A stretch of DNA of 64,000 nucleotides, from contig JAOPWC010000073.1 in NCBI GenBank assembly GCA_025965895.1, positions 62,001 to 126,000 of the forward strand. The letters run 5' to 3'. Below, piece by piece: positions 42,249 through 50,511 of the stretch. This DNA is from Mycobacterium sp. (lineage in GTDB: Bacteria; Actinomycetota; Actinomycetes; Mycobacteriales; Mycobacteriaceae). Numbering within the stretch: the first letter of the stretch is position 1; each line of letters begins with the position of its first letter. The position numbers and the translations under genes are program-made. The notes under the pieces are model-generated. The model was given only the letters and a program-made list of their open reading frames with translations. It ran no database searches and was not told the DNA's origin.

Positions 42249-43127
42249 GTGCTGGGTTTCGCGCTGCCGCAGTTCGGGGAGTCCGCGCGTGACGACCTGG
42301 CCCGCTTTGCCTCGGCCGCCGAGCGTCTCGGCGCCGCCGGCCTGTGGGTGGGCGACCGGCTCCTCGCGCCGGTCGACCCGGTTGTCGGTTACGCCGGCAC
42401 CGGATCGGTACCGGTGCAGTTCCGCTCCGGACTTGACCCTTTCGTCGCGCTCGCGGTCGCGGCGGCTGTCACCACAGCGCCCCGCCTGGGCAGCAGTGTC
42501 CTGGTCGCGCCGTGGTATCCACCGGTTCAGCTTGCCAGGCAGTTGACGAGCATCGATGTGGTGAGCGGCGGGCGGCTGGTCGTCGGCCTCGGCGTCGGGT
42601 GGTCGCCTGATGAGTATCAGGCCGCCGGCTCACCGTTCGTCCGCCGCGGCGCCCAGCTCGACGAGCTACTCGACGTTCTCGACGAATGGTGGACTGCGAA
42701 CCCCGTGCGCCACGAAGGCGAGCGGTGGTCGGTGCCGCCGTCGTGGGTAGACCTCAAACCCGTCCAGCGGCCCGGTCCCCCGATTTATCTGGGCGCCTCG
42801 TCGGCTGCCGGACTGGCCCGGATCGGGCGGCGCGCCGACGGCTGGCTGCCGGTGGTGCAGGTCCCCGGGGCGGTTCGCCTCGATGTGCTGACCCGCCAGC
42901 GTCAGGTGATCGACGCCGCGGCAACCGACGCCGGCCGCAAACCCGACGAGATTGCCACTACCGTCCGGGTGAACGTCGAAGCCCTCACCAGTGTCGAGGA
43001 CGTCGCCGACGCCGTGCGTCGCCTGACGGACAACGGGTACATCGACCTGTTCGTCGACATGCTGTACGTGGTGACCGGACTCGACGCGCAACTGGAATGG
43101 ATAGACCGATTACTCGCGAAGAGCTGA
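42249..43127 (+). CDS. LLM-class flavin-dependent oxidoreductase, F420-type
   Basis: 292 residues. The luciferase-like barrel is seen in LGFALPQFGESARDDLARFA, GLWVGDRLL, SSVLVAPWYPPVQLARQL and VVGLGVGWSPDEYQAAG. It belongs to the TIGR03619-like mycobacterial branch that usually uses coenzyme F420; the substrate is unknown. The GTG at 42249 is favoured because the preceding frame overlaps the CPBP promoter region and is not conserved. The 3' end overlaps the CoA-transferase start by 31 bases, so the two may be co-translated. Confidence 0.8.
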   Translation: MLGFALPQFGESARDDLARFASAAERLGAAGLWVGDRLLAPVDPVVGYAGTGSVPVQFRSGLDPFVALAVAAAVTTAPRLGSSVLVAPWYPPVQLARQLTSIDVVSGGRLVVGLGVGWSPDEYQAAGSPFVRRGAQLDELLDVLDEWWTANPVRHEGERWSVPPSWVDLKPVQRPGPPIYLGASSAAGLARIGRRADGWLPVVQVPGAVRLDVLTRQRQVIDAAATDAGRKPDEIATTVRVNVEALTSVEDVADAVRRLTDNGYIDLFVDMLYVVTGLDAQLEWIDRLLAKS

Positions 43128-45514
43128 GCGCGCAGCGCGGCGAAGCCGTGCCCGACGATGAGCCGCCGCTGGGCGGTGTGCGGGTGCTCGACCTCGCCGA
43201 AGGCGACGCCGGCGCCGTCGGCCGCCTGTTCGCCGACCTCGGCGCCGACGTCCTGAAAATCGAGCCCCCCTCAGGCAGCCCCGCGCGCGCCGCGCGCCCT
43301 GCCGTGATGGGGGTCAGCGTCCCGTTCGCGCTGCACAACGCGAACAAGCGCAGCGCGATCCTCGATCCCGCCGCCGGGGCCGACCGGCGAACGTTCGTTG
43401 ACCTGGCGTCCGCCGCCGACATCGTCATCGACAGCGGGATCCCCGGGCAGTCCGCAGCCTTCGGCGTCTCGTGCGCCGAGTTGAGCCGCCGGTACGAGCA
43501 CCTGGTCGCGTTGTCTGTCACCGACTTCGGCAGCACGGGCCCGTACGCGTCATGGCGCGCCACCGACCCGGTTCTGTATGCGATGTCGACCGCACTGTCG
43601 AGGTCTGGCCCACCGACCGGGACGCCGGTGCTGCCGCCCGACGGCATCGCCTCGGCGACCGCGGCGGTTCAGGCCGGCTGGGCCGTGCTGGCCGCGTACT
43701 ACCACCGATTGCACAGTGGCGCCGGCGAGTACATCGATTTCTCGCGGTTCGAGGCGGTCCTGCAGGCCCTTGACCCACCCTTCGGCTCGATGGGTCAGGC
43801 AGCGTCAGGTCAGCGCCTGACCGACACGTGGCGGGGCCGTCCGAGAAATCAGGACGTGTACCCGATATTCGCCTGCAAGGACGGCCACATGCGGATCTGC
43901 GTGCTCTCGCCGCGGCAATGGCACGGCATGCGGGCCTGGCTGGGTGAGCCGGCCGAGTTTCAGGATGCCAAGTACGAGACCCTCGGGGCCCGGTTCGCCG
44001 CCACACACGAGATCGGCGAGTTGACGGCGCGGTTGTTCGCCGACCACACGATGGATGAGTTGACAGCGGCCGGCCAGGCCTACGGCGTGCCGATCGCCGC
44101 GGTGCTTTCCCCGTCCGAAGCGTTGTCATCGGAGCACTTTCGCGCGGTGCGTGCGATGACCAGGGTCGAGCTGACACCTGGTGTGGATGTCACCGCGCCG
44201 GCGGGGCCCTTCGTCGTCGACGGCCACCGCGCCGGCCTGCGCCGCACGGCCCCGGCGGCGGGCGAGCACGAGCCGTCCTGGCTCGCCGGGCCGCGCTCGG
44301 CGTCAGCCTCCGGTGACGGGGCGGTCGGCCACCGGCCGTTCGAGGGTCTCCGGATCCTCGACCTCGGAATCATCGTCGCCGGCGGGGAACTGGGCCGGTT
44401 GTTCGCCGATTTGGGTGCCGAGGTCATCAAGGTGGAGAGCGCGACGTACCCGGACGGGCTACGCCAGTCGCGGCCGGGACAACCGATGAGCGAGTCGTTC
44501 GCCTGGACACACCGCAACGAATACGGCCTCGGACTGGATCTGCGGCAGCCGGCGGGAGCGGATATCTTCCGTCGCCTGGTCGCTGATGCCGACGCCGTGT
44601 TCGCCAATTTCAAGCCGGGAACCCTTGCCGCTCTTGGCTTTTCCTACGAAGCGCTCCGCGAGATCAATCCCCGCATCGTGCTCGCTGAAAGCAGCGCGTT
44701 CGGCGATCGCGGTCCGTGGAGTGTCCGGATGGGGTACGGGCCACTCGTGCGGGCCGGCACCGGTATCACCAGGCTGTGGACGTCGGCATCCACGGGCGCG
44801 TTCCTCGACGCGATCACGATCTTCCCGGACCACGTGGTGGCACGGATCACCGCGATCGCCGCGCTGGCAGCGCTCATCCGCCGGGATCGGACGGGAGTCG
44901 GCGCGCATGTGCACATCTCGCAGGCCGAGGCCGGCGTCAACCTGCTTGACACCCGTTACCTCATCGACGCGGCGCGCGACGCCGGCCTGCCGGTTGACGA
45001 CGACCGGAGCCTCCACGGTGTGTACCGGTGCGCAGGAGACGACGAGTGGTGTGTGATCTCGATCTGCGACGACGCGGAGTGGCGCGCGCTCTCCGACGCG
45101 ATCGGACGCCCGTCGTTGACCCCGGATGCCCGCGACCCGCGAACCGATATCCCGGCGTGGACCCGCACGCTCGACAAGGCAACGATCACCTCGACATTGC
45201 AGAACGCCGGTGTGGCCGCCGGGCCGATGAACCGGCCGGTCGACGTGCTCGACGACCCTGCCGTCCGCTATCGGAACCTTTACACCGACATGGTTCACCC
45301 GCTCATCGACACGCCGCTGCCGAGCGAAACCGCACCTGCGCCTTATCAGTGCATTCCGCGCTCAGACCTGCGGCCTGCGCCGATGCCCGGTGAGCACACC
45401 CGGGAGCTGTGCCAGAAGCTGCTCGGCCTCGACAGCGGGGAGATCGACCGGCTGATCGCTGACGGCGTCCTGTTCACCTCGCCGCCGGCGACCACACCGA
45501 GGAGTTCGCGATGA
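43097..45514 (+). CDS. Double class III CoA-transferase (CaiB/BaiF), fused tandem copies
   Basis: 805 residues, about twice a standard CaiB/BaiF subunit. Two related halves are visible: the first (about 25-390) starts LGGVRVLDLAEGDAGAVGRLFADLGADVLKIE, and the second (about 415-790) starts FEGLRILDLGIIVAGGELGRLFADLGAEVIKVE. Class III enzymes move CoA between carboxylic acids via an aspartyl-CoA intermediate. That aspartate appears kept in the second half (FPDHVVARITA) but replaced by serine in the first (IASATAAVQAG). M. tuberculosis Rv1866 has similar length. ATG 43097 is used; GTG 43148 is an alternative. It overlaps the next gene by ATGA. Confidence 0.85.
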   Translation: MDRPITREELSAQRGEAVPDDEPPLGGVRVLDLAEGDAGAVGRLFADLGADVLKIEPPSGSPARAARPAVMGVSVPFALHNANKRSAILDPAAGADRRTFVDLASAADIVIDSGIPGQSAAFGVSCAELSRRYEHLVALSVTDFGSTGPYASWRATDPVLYAMSTALSRSGPPTGTPVLPPDGIASATAAVQAGWAVLAAYYHRLHSGAGEYIDFSRFEAVLQALDPPFGSMGQAASGQRLTDTWRGRPRNQDVYPIFACKDGHMRICVLSPRQWHGMRAWLGEPAEFQDAKYETLGARFAATHEIGELTARLFADHTMDELTAAGQAYGVPIAAVLSPSEALSSEHFRAVRAMTRVELTPGVDVTAPAGPFVVDGHRAGLRRTAPAAGEHEPSWLAGPRSASASGDGAVGHRPFEGLRILDLGIIVAGGELGRLFADLGAEVIKVESATYPDGLRQSRPGQPMSESFAWTHRNEYGLGLDLRQPAGADIFRRLVADADAVFANFKPGTLAALGFSYEALREINPRIVLAESSAFGDRGPWSVRMGYGPLVRAGTGITRLWTSASTGAFLDAITIFPDHVVARITAIAALAALIRRDRTGVGAHVHISQAEAGVNLLDTRYLIDAARDAGLPVDDDRSLHGVYRCAGDDEWCVISICDDAEWRALSDAIGRPSLTPDARDPRTDIPAWTRTLDKATITSTLQNAGVAAGPMNRPVDVLDDPAVRYRNLYTDMVHPLIDTPLPSETAPAPYQCIPRSDLRPAPMPGEHTRELCQKLLGLDSGEIDRLIADGVLFTSPPATTPRSSR

Positions 45515-45717
45515 CCGCAGCCACGCAGACCGCGCAGGTGTTCATCCGCGGCCGGTTCCGGCCGGCGGTCAGGACGGTTCAGGTCGTGTGCTCACCGTTC
45601 GGCAGTGTCCTGCCCAGCGGGCTGGGCAGGGAATTGGGACCCGAAGGGCTCGACGCCTATCTCATGGTCAAGTCGATCTACCGATCCGGCTCTGCTGACG
45701 AGGGCCGCAGCCGCTGA
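45511..45717 (+). CDS. Small conserved-position hypothetical protein
   Basis: 68 residues that I do not recognise. It has a basic and hydrophobic first half (QVFIRGRFRPAVRTVQVV) and a glycine-rich middle. Support for it being real is its position: its ATG overlaps the CoA-transferase stop (ATGA) and its TGA shares a base with the ATG of the thiolase-like gene (TGATG), filling the 200-base space in one coupled unit. No transmembrane helix or metal motif is seen. It could be a small partner of either enzyme. Confidence 0.45.
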   Translation: MTAATQTAQVFIRGRFRPAVRTVQVVCSPFGSVLPSGLGRELGPEGLDAYLMVKSIYRSGSADEGRSR

Positions 45718-47192
45718 TGCCCGTCGATCCGCGCACACCGGTTCTCGTCGGCTCCGGTCAGATCAATCAGCATGATGCCGATCCGGATACCGAACCAGTC
45801 GATCTCATGGTCGCCGCGGCGCGCCGGGCCGCCGACGCGCGGGTGCTCGAGGCAGTCGACGCGATCCGGGTGGTCAACGTGCTGTCGTGGCGGTATCGCG
45901 ATCCCGGCCAGCTGTTGGGCCAGCGCCTCGGCGCCCACCACTTCTCCACCCGCTACAGCGGGGTCGGCGGCAACGTGCCGCAGACGCTGGTGAACCGGGC
46001 GTGCCTGGATATTCAACGCGGACGCGCCCAGGTCGTGTTGATTGCCGGCGCGGAGACCTGGCGCACCCGACGGAAATTGCGGGCGCAGGGACGCAAGCCG
46101 CAGTGGTCGCAGCAGGATCACACGATCGCGATGGCCACGGGCGGGGAGGACAACGTTGCGATGGCCGGTCCGGCCGAGCAGCGGATCGAACTGGTCCGCC
46201 CTGCCCATGTCTATCCGCTTTTCGAGCAGGCGGTGCGGATCGCGGCAGGTGAGTCCTCCGACGACCACCGCCGCCGAATCGGCGAGCTGTGGTCACAGTT
46301 CAGCACCGTGGCTGAGGGCAACCCCAACGCGTGGAGCCGTCAGCGGCTGACCGCCGACGAGATCTGGCAGCCGGGTCCGGACAACCGCATGATCAGCTGG
46401 CCGTACACCAAGCTGCTCAATTCCAACAACATGGTCGACCAGGCGGCGGTCATTGTCCTGGCGGCGGCCGGCGCCGCGAACCGTCTGCAGATTCCCCCGG
46501 ACCGGTGGGTCTTCCCGTACGCGGGTACGGATTCGCACGACACGTATTCGATCGGCGAACGCGCGGAGTATCACCGGTCGGCGGCGATCAGGATCGCGGG
46601 CCGGCGGGTGATGGAACTGGCCGGGGTCGGCATCGACGACCTCGAATGGATCGACATATACTCCTGTTTCCCGTCGGCCGTTCAGATCGCCGCGGCCGAG
46701 CTCGGCCTACCGCTGGGAGACCGCAGCCGGCCGTTGACCGTAACGGGGGGACTGACGTTCGCCGGTGGGCCGTGGAACAACTATGTGACGCACTCGATCG
46801 GGACGATGGCCGAGCTGCTCATCGCCCACCCGGGCAGTCGCGGACTGGCCACCGCCAACGGCGGCTACCTCACCAAGCACAGCATCGGGATCTACGGCAC
46901 AGACCCTCCGTCGGCCGGATTTCGTTGGGAGGATGTGCAATCGGAGGTCGACCGGGAACCGACTCGACACATGGCGCAGGAGTGGGAAGGCGTCGGAACC
47001 GTGGAAGCGTGGACCGCACCGTTCGGTCGGGACGGTCAGCCGGAGAAGGCATTTCTCACCGTCCGAACACCCGACGATGCGCGGGCACTGGCGGTCGTCA
47101 TCGATTCATTCCAGGCCGCGGTGACCGTCCGCGAGGATATCGCGGGCGCGAAGGTCCACGTCCGCACCGACGGGACCGCGACGCTGCTTTGA
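45717..47192 (+). CDS. Thiolase-like protein (SCP2/Rv1867-type)
   Basis: 491 residues. A thiolase fold is supported by the nucleophile region VGGNVPQTLVNRACLDI (cysteine retained) and by GGLTFAGGPWNNYVTHSIGTM, where a catalytic histidine lies. The C-terminal part (about 400-490) is an added domain. It is related to SCP2-type thiolases that cleave or condense acyl-CoAs, but this mycobacterial branch (Rv1867, annotated as conserved or acetyl-CoA acetyltransferase-like) has no proven substrate. It follows the CoA-transferase in an overlapping operon. Confidence 0.78.
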   Translation: MPVDPRTPVLVGSGQINQHDADPDTEPVDLMVAAARRAADARVLEAVDAIRVVNVLSWRYRDPGQLLGQRLGAHHFSTRYSGVGGNVPQTLVNRACLDIQRGRAQVVLIAGAETWRTRRKLRAQGRKPQWSQQDHTIAMATGGEDNVAMAGPAEQRIELVRPAHVYPLFEQAVRIAAGESSDDHRRRIGELWSQFSTVAEGNPNAWSRQRLTADEIWQPGPDNRMISWPYTKLLNSNNMVDQAAVIVLAAAGAANRLQIPPDRWVFPYAGTDSHDTYSIGERAEYHRSAAIRIAGRRVMELAGVGIDDLEWIDIYSCFPSAVQIAAAELGLPLGDRSRPLTVTGGLTFAGGPWNNYVTHSIGTMAELLIAHPGSRGLATANGGYLTKHSIGIYGTDPPSAGFRWEDVQSEVDREPTRHMAQEWEGVGTVEAWTAPFGRDGQPEKAFLTVRTPDDARALAVVIDSFQAAVTVREDIAGAKVHVRTDGTATLL

Positions 47193-47239
47193 CCGTCATG
47201 TGCAGGCGGTGCGCGGCGTCGGTATGACAAACTTTGGGA

Positions 47240-47872
47240 ATGTCACTAACCGCTACCCGGGGCCCGGGCCGCCCCCAAGGAACGAAGTCAGCCCAAACCC
47301 GGGAGCGTATCGTCCGCGCCGCCCGGGAAGTCTTCAGCGAGGTGGGTTACGACGCCGCCACCCTCGAAGAAATCGCTTCCCGCGCCGACCTGACCCGGCC
47401 GGCGATCAACCATTACTTTGCCAGCAAGCGGATTCTCTACCGCCACGTCGTTGACTGGACGCACAACACCGTCATGCAGGCGAGTGTGGAGAGGGCCGAA
47501 CGCGAGAATTCGTTGTTGGGGCAGATCGGCGTGTTCATGGCGCTGGTCATCCAGGCAGATCCGGATCGATCAGCGGCCAAGTTCATGGTGACGGCGGTAC
47601 TCGAGTCGCATCGCCATCCTGACCTGTGCGAACCCGAGCAGGATCTCGTCGCCATGACCCGGGCTTTCATCACCAGGGTGGTCCACGAGGCGCTCGGGCG
47701 GGGGGAACTCGACCCCGACACCGACGTCCACTCCTTGGTTGACATGATGCTCGCGATGCTGTGGGGCATGGGCTTCTACGCCGGCTTCGTCGGTGGCCTG
47801 GAGGGTCTGGAGGCAGCTGCAGGGCAGCTGCAGCAGTTGCTGGTCGGGAAGCTCTGGACAGTCAACCGCTGA
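47240..47872 (+). CDS. TetR-family transcriptional regulator
   Basis: 210 residues. The N-terminal HTH is TRERIVRAAREVFSEVGYDA followed by TLEEIASRADLTRPAINHYFASK, a standard TetR DNA-binding domain. The C-terminal all-helical ligand domain (about 85-205) has no named ligand. The ATG at 47240 is used; a TTG 6 bases upstream is in frame. It is 47 bases downstream of the thiolase-like gene and co-directional, so it may regulate that operon, and it is convergent with the FAD oxidoreductase. Confidence 0.85.
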   Translation: MSLTATRGPGRPQGTKSAQTRERIVRAAREVFSEVGYDAATLEEIASRADLTRPAINHYFASKRILYRHVVDWTHNTVMQASVERAERENSLLGQIGVFMALVIQADPDRSAAKFMVTAVLESHRHPDLCEPEQDLVAMTRAFITRVVHEALGRGELDPDTDVHSLVDMMLAMLWGMGFYAGFVGGLEGLEAAAGQLQQLLVGKLWTVNR

Positions 47873-47884
47873 CTGCGGCGGTGC

Positions 47885-48901
47885 TCATTCGGCGAGCTGG
47901 TTGACGAGGCCCGTGAAGACCCGGGGGAGCGCTGTCGCCGCGGGCAGGATGCGCGAGCGCACCGGCCCGCAGCCGCTCGCATGCAGCAGCGCCGCCGTCA
48001 ACAGCCGATATCGACGCGACATGCGGCGCCACTGGCGGTCGTAGTCGTTCGGCCGCCCGGCGATGATGCAGCCCACCGCCAGCTCAGCCGCGGCGAACGC
48101 GAGGCCGAGGCCTTCGCCGGTCAGCGCGTCGACGTAGCCCGCCGCGTCGCCGATCAGCAGAATCCGACCGGCGCTTCGGCTGCGCACCTTCTGCCGCAGT
48201 GGGCCCGCGGCACGGTCGGGGCCGTGCGGGCGTCCGTGCACCTTGTGCTTGAGCGTCGGAAATTCGTCCAGGTGCGTGTCGAATCCGCCCCGGTGCGATG
48301 TGAGGATCGCGATACCCACGCAATCGTCTGCCACCGGGGTCACGTAGGCTTCGGCGCCCGCGGCCCAGTACACCTCGACGTAGTCGGTCCACGGCGCGAT
48401 CTGCACGTGCCGGCGAATGCCCCACCGGCGAGGACCGCCGGTGGGCGCCTGCAGCCCGAGTGATCGCCGGATGGGTGAGTGCAGTCCGTCGGCAGCCGCC
48501 AGATACCTCGCGCGCGTGCCGCCGGCGCGCACCGACATTCCGTCCTGGCTGATGTCGCTCGCATCGCCGTGGAGGAAGCCGACGCCGGCCGTGGTCGCCG
48601 CGTGCAGGAGCGCGGCATGCAGGGCCGTCCTGCGCACACCACGTCCGTTGCCGGACCGGAACCGCGCATCGACGTGCCGGTCACCGTCCAGATAGCGGAT
48701 TCCCCGGAAGGGTCTGCCGTGCGCCTCCACGCCAAGGCGTGCCAACTGCCCCACGGTGTGGGGCATCAACCCTTCGCCACAGGCCTTGTCGACGGATCCG
48801 CGCCGCCGCTCCAGCACAACCACCTCCTGCCCGGCCCGCGCTGCGTAAAGTGCGGTCGCGAGGCCGGCGGGGCCGCCGCCCACCACAATCACGTCGATCA
48901 C
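47885..48901 (-). CDS. FAD-dependent oxidoreductase (SrsC-like hydroxylase/reductase)
   Basis: 338 residues from a GTG overlapping the upstream methyltransferase stop (GTGA). The N-terminal FAD motif is VIVVGGGPAGLATALYAARAG, then CGEGLMPHTVGQLARLG, and the second FAD motif GRILLIGDAAGYVDALTGEG. It belongs to the geranylgeranyl-reductase/aromatic hydroxylase class. In the Streptomyces srsABC cluster the equivalent SrsC hydroxylates an alkylresorcinol to a quinol; the matching neighbours here suggest the same job in making a polyketide quinone. The open frame extends to 49147 through the methyltransferase, which is a shadow. Confidence 0.8.
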   Translation of the reverse strand: MIDVIVVGGGPAGLATALYAARAGQEVVVLERRRGSVDKACGEGLMPHTVGQLARLGVEAHGRPFRGIRYLDGDRHVDARFRSGNGRGVRRTALHAALLHAATTAGVGFLHGDASDISQDGMSVRAGGTRARYLAAADGLHSPIRRSLGLQAPTGGPRRWGIRRHVQIAPWTDYVEVYWAAGAEAYVTPVADDCVGIAILTSHRGGFDTHLDEFPTLKHKVHGRPHGPDRAAGPLRQKVRSRSAGRILLIGDAAGYVDALTGEGLGLAFAAAELAVGCIIAGRPNDYDRQWRRMSRRYRLLTAALLHASGCGPVRSRILPAATALPRVFTGLVNQLAE

Positions 48902-49407
48902 GTCAGACCCGTCAGTGCAGCGTTTTCGACCTTGATCCGTGCCCTCAGCAGTGCGGCGTTGAGAACCGAGAAGCCCAACGCGGTGATCCACGCGGTGTGC
49001 ACCAAGGGCAGCGCCAGCCCTTCGGCGACGACGGCTACATAGTTCGGGTGAGACAGACGCCGGTAGGGGCCCGCGGTCACGCGGGGTGCACCGGGCACGA
49101 CCACCACCCGGGTATTCCATTGCCGGCCCAACGTGGCGATGCACCACCAGCGCAAGCCCTGCGCGCCCGCCACCACCGCAAGCATCGGCCAGCCGAGCGC
49201 CGGGATGAACGGTCGGTGCAGCCAGATCGCTTCCCCCAGGCAGGCAGCAAGCAGCGCGGTGTGCAGGACCACCATGAGCGGATAGTGCCGCGCGCCGAAT
49301 TCGGTGCCACGGTGGGCTCGACTCCAGGCCAGGTTGCGCCGCGAAATCAACAGTTCGGCCGATCGCTCCGCCGCCACCGCTGCGATGAGCAGCACGTACC
49401 AGCCCAT
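48898..49407 (-). CDS. Isoprenylcysteine carboxyl methyltransferase-like enzyme (SrsB-like)
   Basis: 169 residues with about five hydrophobic segments. The ICMT-like C-terminal SAM site is TAGPYRRLSHPNYVAVVAEG. In bacterial polyketide clusters such proteins O-methylate a phenolic lipid; in srsABC, SrsB methylates an alkylresorcinol. It overlaps the FAD gene by 4 bases and lies 16 bases downstream of the PKS gene, so it is part of one transcription unit. The ATG at 49407 is used; in-frame codons to 49446 overlap the PKS 3' end. Confidence 0.8.
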   Translation of the reverse strand: MGWYVLLIAAVAAERSAELLISRRNLAWSRAHRGTEFGARHYPLMVVLHTALLAACLGEAIWLHRPFIPALGWPMLAVVAGAQGLRWWCIATLGRQWNTRVVVVPGAPRVTAGPYRRLSHPNYVAVVAEGLALPLVHTAWITALGFSVLNAALLRARIKVENAALTGLT

Positions 49408-49423
49408 GTGAGTCAGTGTGGAC

Positions 49424-50485
49424 TCAGTGCCAGCGCAGGAGCACAAGCTCAGAACAAAACCCGGGGCCCATCGCCATCAGAACTCCCGAGCTTCCGCTCG
49501 GCGGCCGTTTGGTGATCGTGTCACGCAATACGTGCAGCACCGATGCCGACGAAAGGTTGCCCACCTCCCGCAGCGAGTTCCAGGTCACATCGAGCGCGTC
49601 GTCAGGCAGCTCGAGGGTGGCGATGATCGCGTCGATGACCTTGGGGCCGCCGGGATGGCTCACCCAGGCACCGACTTGTTCGACCGCCAGGCCGTGGGCC
49701 GCCAGGAACGTAGTGACGTCGTGGCCCAGATAACGCTCGACGATTTCCGGCAGGTCGGGGGCCAGGATCAGCTGGAATCCCGAGGCGCCGATGTGCCAGC
49801 CCATCGTGCCAAGCGAGTCCGGGTAGAGATGGCTGCGCGTATCGACGATGTCGGGCCCCGTTGCGCCGATCCGCTCGGCACGATGTTGGCCGACCGCCAC
49901 CACCGCCGCGGCCCCATCGCCGAACAGCCCGGTCCCGACCATGCTCGCCATGGATGGCTCAGCCCCCGGATACGTCAGCGAACACAGCTCCATCGACACC
50001 AGAACCGCGACGTCGTCGGGCGCGCCACGCAGATAATCGTGAAGTCGAGCGACCCCGGCCGCCCCCGCGACGCAGCCCAGGCCAAAGATCGGCACGCGCC
50101 GCACATCGGCACGCAAGCCCAGTCGACCGGCGATGCGGGCATCCAGTGACGGCACCGCCACGCCTGTGACGGTGGTCGAGACAATCAGATCGACATCCTG
50201 GGGCCGTAGGCCGGCCTCCTCCAACGCTCCCGACAGCGCCGCGCAACCGAGCTGCACGGCGTTCTCGATGAACAGATCATTCGCCGCATCGAATTCGGTC
50301 AGCTTCGAGAGATCCTCCAACGGCACAACAAGGTAGCGACTATCGACACGAGAACTGGCGTGGAGACGCCGGAGAATGTCGCCGAAACCCTCGAACGCGG
50401 GAAAACCGACAAACGCCTCGGTGATCTCATCCTGCGAATAACGATGCGGGGGCAGTGCGCCCCGCACAGCCGCGATGACACTCAT
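49424..50485 (-). CDS. Type III polyketide synthase
   Basis: 353 residues, typical for a chalcone-synthase-like homodimer. The catalytic triad is visible: Cys138 in [12 protein letters not shown], His277 in [11 protein letters not shown] and Asn310 in EVGNLSSAS. These enzymes condense malonyl-CoA onto a fatty acyl-CoA to give alkylresorcinols or alkylpyrones. A GAGGTGGG ribosome-binding site lies 4 bases before the ATG at 50485. Clustered methyltransferase and flavoenzyme genes match mycobacterial clusters reported to make polyketide quinones used as electron carriers in low oxygen. Confidence 0.92.
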   Translation of the reverse strand: MSVIAAVRGALPPHRYSQDEITEAFVGFPAFEGFGDILRRLHASSRVDSRYLVVPLEDLSKLTEFDAANDLFIENAVQLGCAALSGALEEAGLRPQDVDLIVSTTVTGVAVPSLDARIAGRLGLRADVRRVPIFGLGCVAGAAGVARLHDYLRGAPDDVAVLVSMELCSLTYPGAEPSMASMVGTGLFGDGAAAVVAVGQHRAERIGATGPDIVDTRSHLYPDSLGTMGWHIGASGFQLILAPDLPEIVERYLGHDVTTFLAAHGLAVEQVGAWVSHPGGPKVIDAIIATLELPDDALDVTWNSLREVGNLSSASVLHVLRDTITKRPPSGSSGVLMAMGPGFCSELVLLRWH

Positions 50486-50511
50486 GAGGCCCACCTCGAA
50501 GACATGGATAT

